From assembly GCF_949628215.1 (NCBI RefSeq), contig NC_134281.1, positions 44,908,512 to 44,972,511 of the forward strand: DNA of 64,000 nt, read 5' to 3'. Below are positions 62,001-64,000 of the stretch, piece after piece (position 1 is the stretch's first letter; each line of letters starts with the position of its first letter). Origin of the DNA: Phalacrocorax aristotelis. Lineage: Eukaryota > Chordata > Aves > Suliformes > Phalacrocoracidae. The position numbers and the translations under genes are program-made. The notes beneath the pieces are model-generated. The model worked only from the letters and a program-made list of their open reading frames with translations, did not search any database and was not told the origin of the DNA.

Positions 62001-63973
62001 CAGCGGCAGGGTCAAACAGGGCAGGTCACTGCTGAATTTTTTGGGTTGGGTTTATCCTCTTATCCGAGCTTAAACAAGGGCAGTTTGTTTCTGGCCTTAC
62101 GGATGGAGGCTTCCACGCCACGCGTTGCCTGAATGCGTGGCCTTTGGTTGAGGAATTCATCTTGTTCCCACCGATGCCATGCAGATCCATAGGGTAATGA
62201 CCGAACCAAAGGTCACTTGACATTAAAGGGAAATTAAAGGAAACCTGTAATTCGTTTGAGTAGCAAAGGTGACTGTGCACAGATTGTCTTGGGAACTTGT
62301 TTTTTGGCTAACAACATTCTTTTTATATAGCTTTTAATAGCAGAAAGAGCAGAATAGTCAGGAAATAGGATGTAGCAACTTGTTTCATGTTTGTGCTTGC
62401 TGGATTTGAGACTTGAATCACTGGAATTTGCAAAATGATGGTGAGACAGCTGAGATGTAGTTGAGAAAAACTCAAGGGGGGCTGATACAGGACCCCTAAG
62501 TCCAGCTGCGCTGGAAGAGCCTCCCAGCCAGGGCACTGGTGGCTGATTTAGCTAGATATTAATTAACAGCACCTTCCCATGGGGCAGTTTTAACAAGCCC
62601 GTCTTGCCATGATACGCAGGCTGGTCCTGGGCACCTCTGGAGGTGAGCACAGTGAGCTGGGGCAGGCAGGAGAGGCAGGGAACCAGTTTGAGGTGGCTGC
62701 TCTTGGCAGCAGGGTTGAGTATCCAGGAGTGGGTAAAGTTAATTAGAAAGATTTAATCTTGTTCTCCCAAACACCACGTACAAAACGCAGGTTTCTAACT
62801 ACCCAGAGCTCAGAGGGGTTATGGTCACATCCAGAGGGACAAGAGGAATAAATAGGCAGGCAGGAAGGTCAGGCAGAAGTGTAAATATCCATCCCTACAA
62901 CCCCCCCAGTTTATCTTCCTTCTGCTGCCAGCTTCCAAACTGCAGAAAAACTGGGACTGGGCAGATTCTGCCTTGGCGTGGCCATGCACACCCAGTGCCT
63001 ACGCTGTGCTCCAGCAGTGGGATCTGTGTGTGTCGGTATTCAAATAAAAGGCAGCGCTGCAAGAAAACTGTTTACAGTTTGCTTCCCCCAGGCAGATGGT
63101 ATCTTCATTTTTCTCCCCCTTTATCTGTCTTTGAACTTTAAATAGCTGCATTGCCCGAGCAGAGGAGAGCTGGGTTTGGGGAGGGGGAGTGTCCACCTTC
63201 CCCTCCTGCCTGTGTGGGGACAGGTCTGAATGCTGGTCTGCTGCAAATGGAACATCTCCCCATCGGCAGCCGACGCATCGCTGCAACCTGTACGGTTTAG
63301 CCCTGGCACTGTGTCAGTACCGGGGAGCCGCGCTGCCTATCTGCCTTTTCCCTGCCAGCTTTGACGCTTCTCTCTGCAGCTCAGGCTTTCCCTCACTCCC
63401 CTAAAATACAGCAGCCTGATGGCGTGCGGGCTGCTGGGAGAGGAGGAAACGCTGGCGCCTTGTTTGTTTTTTAGAGGGTGTTTGTGAAAGGAAAGGGGAG
63501 GCAAATGCCTGGGGGCTGTAGGAAGGTGCCCGGAATGCCGCGGGATGCAGCAGAATACAGGATGCTCGGGCAGCTTCAGGCCGTGCTGCAGCAGGAGGGG
63601 TGGTGCATCCCAGAGAGCACACTGAGAAGCCCCCTGAAAGCCTAAGGCTTCAACCCAAATCTATCTCTGTAGGCTGCATTTTAGCAAATTTTTTTTTAAT
63701 CTTCCTCACCTTGTTTTCACAGCCCCCGGGTGCTGTTCCCGGTACACAGCCATTGCTGCCCAATTCAATGGATCCCACGCGACAGCAAGGTAAACCCAGC
63801 AGAGGAGGGTTGAACGTTAACGTTTCTCATCAGCTGTTAATTTGGGACCTGAAGTGGCTGCTGTGCTGTGTAACGCCCCTGCTTTCCTCCCAACAGGGCA
63901 CCCTAACATGGGCGGCCCCATGCAAAGGATGAATCCTCCGCGAGGGATGGGCCCCATGGGTCCCGGTCCGCAG
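16954..63973 (+). CDS. SSBP3: SSBP3, single-stranded DNA-binding protein 3 (5' part, nine exons, continues past the window)
   Basis: Joined exons 16954-17009, 17141-17213, 17407-17468, 18138-18222, 52656-52745, 60740-60820, 61571-61630, 63723-63789 and 63897-63973 total 651 nt, or 217 codons in one continuous frame. All introns are GT-AG. The N-terminus [15 protein letters not shown] distinguishes SSBP3 from SSBP4, which as I recall begins MYAKGGKG. Residues 1-92 form the LUFS domain, including a LisH-like helix around residues 16-48. Residues 93-217 are rich in Pro, Gly and Met. From family knowledge: the product is a nuclear protein first described in chicken as binding a pyrimidine-rich element of a collagen promoter. 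It binds LDB1 (Chip), protects it from RLIM-driven degradation, and supports LIM-homeodomain complexes; mouse mutants lack anterior head structures. The family is about 388 residues long, so roughly 170 residues are missing because the window ends. The gene identity is near certain; the species is not. Confidence 0.97.
17010..17140 (+). other. SSBP3: SSBP3 intron 1 (131 bp)
   Basis: A very short, GC-rich GT-AG intron (GTAAGC...TTGCAG) with many G-tracts on the coding strand between 17020 and 17090. Its length suggests splicing by intron definition. Nothing else is seen in it. Confidence 0.9.
17141..17213 (+). CDS. SSBP3: SSBP3 coding exon 2 (LisH-like helix)
   Basis: Completes Lys19 and encodes residues 20-43, from [10 protein letters not shown] to QTFLSE. 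This is the LisH-like dimerisation helix of the LUFS domain and its most conserved stretch. The acceptor is CTGTTGCAG|G and the donor is GAG|GTGAGC. The long open frame that overlaps this exon in the same phase is only GC-rich read-through into the flanking introns. Confidence 0.96.
17214..17406 (+). other. SSBP3: SSBP3 intron 2 (193 bp)
   Basis: GT-AG intron (GTGAGC...CCCGCAG), C-rich in its 3' half. CCATCTT at 17269-17275 resembles a YY1 core, a weak call. Retention would shift the frame because 193 is not a multiple of three. Confidence 0.9.
17407..17468 (+). CDS. SSBP3: SSBP3 coding exon 3
   Basis: Encodes residues 44-63 ([20 protein letters not shown]) plus two bases of Cys64, the central part of the LUFS domain. 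The acceptor is CCCGCAG and the donor TG|GTAAGTG is near-consensus. The donor is followed after 9 nt by a run of closely spaced G-tracts (17478-17505), listed separately. Confidence 0.96.
17469..18137 (+). other. SSBP3: SSBP3 intron 3 (669 bp)
   Basis: GT-AG intron that begins GTAAGTG and ends with a long pyrimidine tract and CATGCAG. It still lies in the CpG island for most of its length. A G-quadruplex candidate sits immediately inside its 5' end. Confidence 0.9.
17478..17505 (+). other. G-quadruplex candidate beside the exon 3 donor
   Basis: Five G-tracts of 5, 4, 4, 4 and 7 bases are separated by single C residues on the transcribed-RNA-sense strand. Single-base loops are the most stable class of predicted G-quadruplex. 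It lies 9 nt after the exon 3/intron 3 junction, so it could fold in the pre-mRNA. The structure is inferred from the pattern only. Confidence 0.6.
18138..18222 (+). CDS. SSBP3: SSBP3 coding exon 4 (end of LUFS domain)
   Basis: Completes Cys64 and encodes residues 65-92, from [13 protein letters not shown] to KAFHDY, the C-terminal end of the LUFS/LDB1-binding module. The acceptor follows a good pyrimidine tract (CTTTCTCCGCCATGCAG). The donor is TAT|GTGAGT. Read-through into intron 4 stays open for 43 codons before TGA. Confidence 0.96.
23245..23450. promoter_or_regulatory. Intronic enhancer candidate (homeodomain/TALE-rich)
   Basis: An AT-rich block in intron 4 with TAATTA at 23340 and 23422, the sequences CAATTAG and TGATTGTAT, a GTCAACAGTTGTT stretch, and TGACAG (MEIS/TGIF-type core) near 23443. 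Dense, varied developmental motifs in an otherwise GC-rich intron suggest a conserved element. Conservation is untested. Confidence 0.3.
25468..25556. repeat. Imperfect TG/TA and GATA dinucleotide-type repeat
   Basis: Alternating TATATGTGTGTGTG, TATATAGATAGATATAGG and GTGTGTGTG stretches form a degraded microsatellite in intron 4. Confidence 0.8.
26138..26173. repeat. Perfect tandem duplication of 18 bp
   Basis: Two identical copies of GGCGCTCCTGGCAGGCAC lie head to tail (26138-26155 and 26156-26173). Perfect identity points to a recent slippage duplication. Confidence 0.9.
29400..29424. repeat. Poly-T tract, 25 bases
   Basis: T homopolymer in intron 4. A minus-strand retrocopy would show it as a poly-A tail, but I see no recognisable coding or SINE-like sequence beside it. 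Confidence 0.9.
36120..36260. promoter_or_regulatory. Enhancer candidate with palindrome and AP-1/MAF site
   Basis: An AT-rich block in intron 4. GTCATAATTGTTATGAC (36229-36245) is a palindrome with 7-bp arms and a 3-bp centre. TGACTCA (AP-1) at 36242-36248 overlaps its right end, giving a MARE-like composite. Upstream are CAATTG and GGATTACTGG motifs. Confidence 0.3.
37260..37450. promoter_or_regulatory. AT-rich enhancer candidate in intron 4
   Basis: AT-rich with TTAAATTAATTGAATCATCAG, several TTAA/TAAT cores and GATATGGG, between GC-rich flanks. Evidence is compositional and motif-based only. Confidence 0.22.
39060..39110. promoter_or_regulatory. Paired TAATTA cores
   Basis: TAATTA at 39076-39081 and 39086-39091, ten bases apart start to start, about one helical turn. 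The arrangement suits side-by-side homeodomain occupancy. Binding is not shown. Confidence 0.28.
40255..40285. repeat. Poly-C (21) followed by poly-T (10)
   Basis: Homopolymer junction in intron 4. Its length is likely uncertain in assembly. Confidence 0.95.
43044..43137. repeat. Diverged tandem duplication with 57-bp period
   Basis: A block of about 37 bp starting GGATGCAGGGGTGCAGGA (43044) recurs at 43101 as GGATGCCAGGGTGCAGGA. By eye roughly 32 of 37 bases match. Two copies only. Confidence 0.6.
43941..43987. repeat. ATT/GTT trinucleotide microsatellite
   Basis: ATT units, then four GTT units, then ATT units again. The GTT block in the middle looks like one substituted unit that later expanded. 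Confidence 0.9.
45640..45860. promoter_or_regulatory. AT-rich enhancer candidate in intron 4
   Basis: Contains GATTAATAG, CTAATGAAAATTTTATGTGATTA, TAATTA at 45807-45812 and CTAATTGCAC, in a sharp AT-rich dip. Role inferred from motif density. Confidence 0.25.
49032..49054. repeat. Poly-T tract, 23 bases
   Basis: Homopolymer in intron 4 just before an AT-rich enhancer candidate. No recognisable transposon sequence is attached. Confidence 0.9.
49190..49400. promoter_or_regulatory. AT-rich enhancer candidate (HOX/PBX-like and AP-1/MAF-like motifs)
   Basis: Contains AATAAATCAATTAATGAC, TGATGAATCG, TTGACTCAG and two CAATTAGTG copies close together near 49355-49370. The CAATTAGTG pair and the varied motifs distinguish it from simple AT-rich filler. 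Conservation is untested. Confidence 0.3.
52656..52745 (+). CDS. SSBP3: SSBP3 coding exon 5 (start of proline-rich region)
   Basis: Encodes residues 93-122, from [18 protein letters not shown] to PPGFFQ: 30 codons, phase 0 at both ends. It opens the low-complexity Pro/Gly-rich region that in this family carries transcriptional activation activity. The acceptor is TTGTTCCCCACAG and the donor CAG|GTAGGC is moderate. It lies 34.4 kb downstream of exon 4. Confidence 0.96.
53198..54124 (-). other. Unexplained 308-codon open reading frame in intron 5
   Basis: An ATG at 54122-54124 on the minus strand opens 308 codons, ending at TGA (53198-53200). The frame stays open a further 20 codons upstream of that ATG. 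Local GC content is only about 44% by sampling, where stops should occur about every 18 codons. I recognise no domain, signal peptide, membrane segment, reverse-transcriptase motif or zinc knuckle. It is rich in Ser, Cys and basic residues and looks like no family I know. It lies antisense to SSBP3 and no promoter or polyadenylation signal is evident. It could be chance, a remnant of an unrecognised element, or a lineage-specific gene. Confidence 0.15.
55907..55920 (-). promoter_or_regulatory. CTCF-like site (reverse)
   Basis: On the minus strand the sequence reads GCATTAGGGGGCAG, matching the CTCF core at most positions (AG-GGGGC-AG). It lies in intron 5 in the opposite orientation to the site at 5969. 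Motif-only call. Confidence 0.4.
56621..56795. repeat. (CCTTG)n pentanucleotide array
   Basis: Fifteen perfect CCTTG units (56621-56695) are followed by about 20 units mixed with CCCTG, CCTCG and CCTCC variants, to about 56795. All frames are stop-free, giving Leu/Pro/Ala/Cys frames on + and Gly/Lys/Arg/Gln frames on -. These are not genes. Confidence 0.97.
59575..59720. promoter_or_regulatory. Enhancer candidate with three TAATTA cores, 1 kb upstream of exon 6
   Basis: TAATTA at 59589, 59682 and 59696 within 113 bp, plus TCTAATCAG, CATTATCACAG and GTTAATTAAG motifs, in an AT-rich island of intron 5. The densest homeodomain-core cluster inside the gene body. Binding is inference. Confidence 0.32.
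60740..60820 (+). CDS. SSBP3: SSBP3 coding exon 6 (probable cassette exon, 27 residues)
   Basis: Encodes residues 123-149, from [18 protein letters not shown] to MMGPHSQ: 81 nt, phase 0 on both sides. The donor is CAG|GTAAAG and the acceptor CTCACAG. From memory, human SSBP3 isoforms of 388 and 361 residues differ by 27 residues, which fits skipping of this exon. That identification is recollection plus inference. The SSBP3-type histidine/proline-rich segment also separates this gene from SSBP4. Confidence 0.95.
60821..61570 (+). other. SSBP3: SSBP3 intron 6 (750 bp), between two skippable exons
   Basis: GT-AG intron. It contains GCATG at 60897-60901, 77 nt downstream of the exon 6 donor, and pyrimidine stretches around 60980-61010. 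A decoy 3' splice site (long T/C tract ending CAG at 61171-61173) has no matching donor. A UG-repeat stretch lies at 61196-61220 and an A/C-rich tract at 61440-61488. GCATG and UG repeats are known binding motifs of RBFOX and CELF splicing factors; use here is inference. Confidence 0.85.
61571..61630 (+). CDS. SSBP3: SSBP3 coding exon 7 (20 residues, weak donor)
   Basis: Encodes residues 150-169 ([20 protein letters not shown]): 60 nt, phase 0 on both sides. The acceptor is good (TGTGTCCCTGCAG). The donor CAG|GTACTG departs from GTAAGT at three positions, so the exon may be used alternatively. A human isoform about 20 residues shorter than full length (368 residues, from memory) would match its omission. 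Confidence 0.95.
61631..63722 (+). other. SSBP3: SSBP3 intron 7 (2.1 kb)
   Basis: GT-AG intron beginning with the weak GTACTG donor and ending in a strong pyrimidine tract and TTTTCACAG. It has a T-tract at about 61802-61813 and TAATTA cores at 62560 and 62740. No gene is seen inside. Confidence 0.88.
63723..63789 (+). CDS. SSBP3: SSBP3 coding exon 8
   Basis: Encodes residues 170-191, from [17 protein letters not shown] to PTRQQ, plus the first base of Gly192. The acceptor is preceded by a strong pyrimidine tract (CTCACCTTGTTTTCACAG). The donor is G|GTAAAC. Together with exon 9 it is separated by only a 107-bp intron. Confidence 0.95.
63790..63896 (+). other. SSBP3: SSBP3 intron 8 (107 bp)
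   Basis: Very short GT-AG intron (GTAAAC...CCAACAG), phase 1. It joins exons 8 and 9 in the expected frame. Nothing else is seen in it. Confidence 0.9.
63897..63973 (+). CDS. SSBP3: SSBP3 coding exon 9
   Basis: Completes Gly192 and encodes residues 193-217, from [16 protein letters not shown] to MGPGPQ. This is the Met/Pro/Gly-rich stretch before the C-terminal half. The acceptor is CTTTCCTCCCAACAG and the donor CAG|GTAAGC at 63974 is near-consensus, so the gene clearly continues beyond the window. Confidence 0.95.
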
Positions 63974-64000
63974 GTAAGCCCAGTGCCAAAGAGCATCTTA

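Noticed and set aside
1..64000. CRISPR arrays, operons, phage or bacterial mobile elements
   Set aside because: The sequence is clearly vertebrate (GT-AG introns, SSBP3, CpG islands). The tandem repeats have no spacer structure.
1..64000. tRNA and other small RNA genes
   Set aside because: A by-eye search for the tRNA B-box type GGTTCGAATCC found none. Hairpin RNAs cannot be judged without folding, so none is called.

Overview
The window is vertebrate nuclear DNA, most likely from a bird or another sauropsid. It carries the 5' half of one protein-coding gene on the + strand, SSBP3 (single-stranded DNA-binding protein 3). Nine consecutive exons assemble without a gap in frame into the first 217 residues of SSBP3, starting with [15 protein letters not shown] and running through the LUFS/LisH domain into the proline/glycine/methionine-rich region. 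The family is about 388 residues long, so the remaining exons lie beyond base 64000. The avian/sauropsid assignment is inference. The sequence is GC-rich, shows almost no recognisable interspersed repeats (no Alu, L1 or SINE that I can see, and no clear CR1 tail), and has introns much shorter than I expect for a mammalian SSBP3.

Layout. Bases 1-16.2 kb are upstream non-coding DNA with no gene I can support. This stretch holds a 15-bp minisatellite with an internal strand switch (737-977), AT-rich motif-dense islands (2.24-2.43, 3.64-3.80, 4.09-4.12 kb), and a separate CpG island (about 5.68-6.66 kb). That island has a CCAAT box, a strong CTCF-like site and a compound pentanucleotide array. 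The SSBP3 CpG-island promoter spans about 15.5-18.1 kb. Exons 1-4 are packed into 1.27 kb (16954-18222) and encode the whole LDB1-binding LUFS domain. Intron 4 then runs 34.4 kb with only simple repeats and AT-rich, homeodomain-motif-dense islands. Exons 5-9 (52656-63973) encode the low-complexity proline-rich part. Exons 5, 6 and 7 are all phase 0 and can be skipped without a frameshift.

How it works together. SSBP3 is a nuclear cofactor that binds and stabilises LDB1 in LIM-homeodomain transcription complexes. The window carries about 31 TAATTA cores by hand count, roughly twice the naive expectation and often clustered, so feedback by homeodomain/LDB1 complexes on this locus is a testable idea but not shown.

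The signals I think most deserve a second look are: a 308-codon ATG-initiated ORF on the minus strand inside intron 5, improbable at the local base composition; a five-run G-quadruplex candidate 9 nt from the exon 3 splice donor; a 9-codon uORF; two CpG islands sharing two exact promoter motifs; a convergent pair of CTCF-like sites about 50 kb apart; and the strand-switched minisatellite. I see no convincing novel multi-gene system. Nearly all other long open frames are artefacts of GC-rich or stop-free repetitive DNA.
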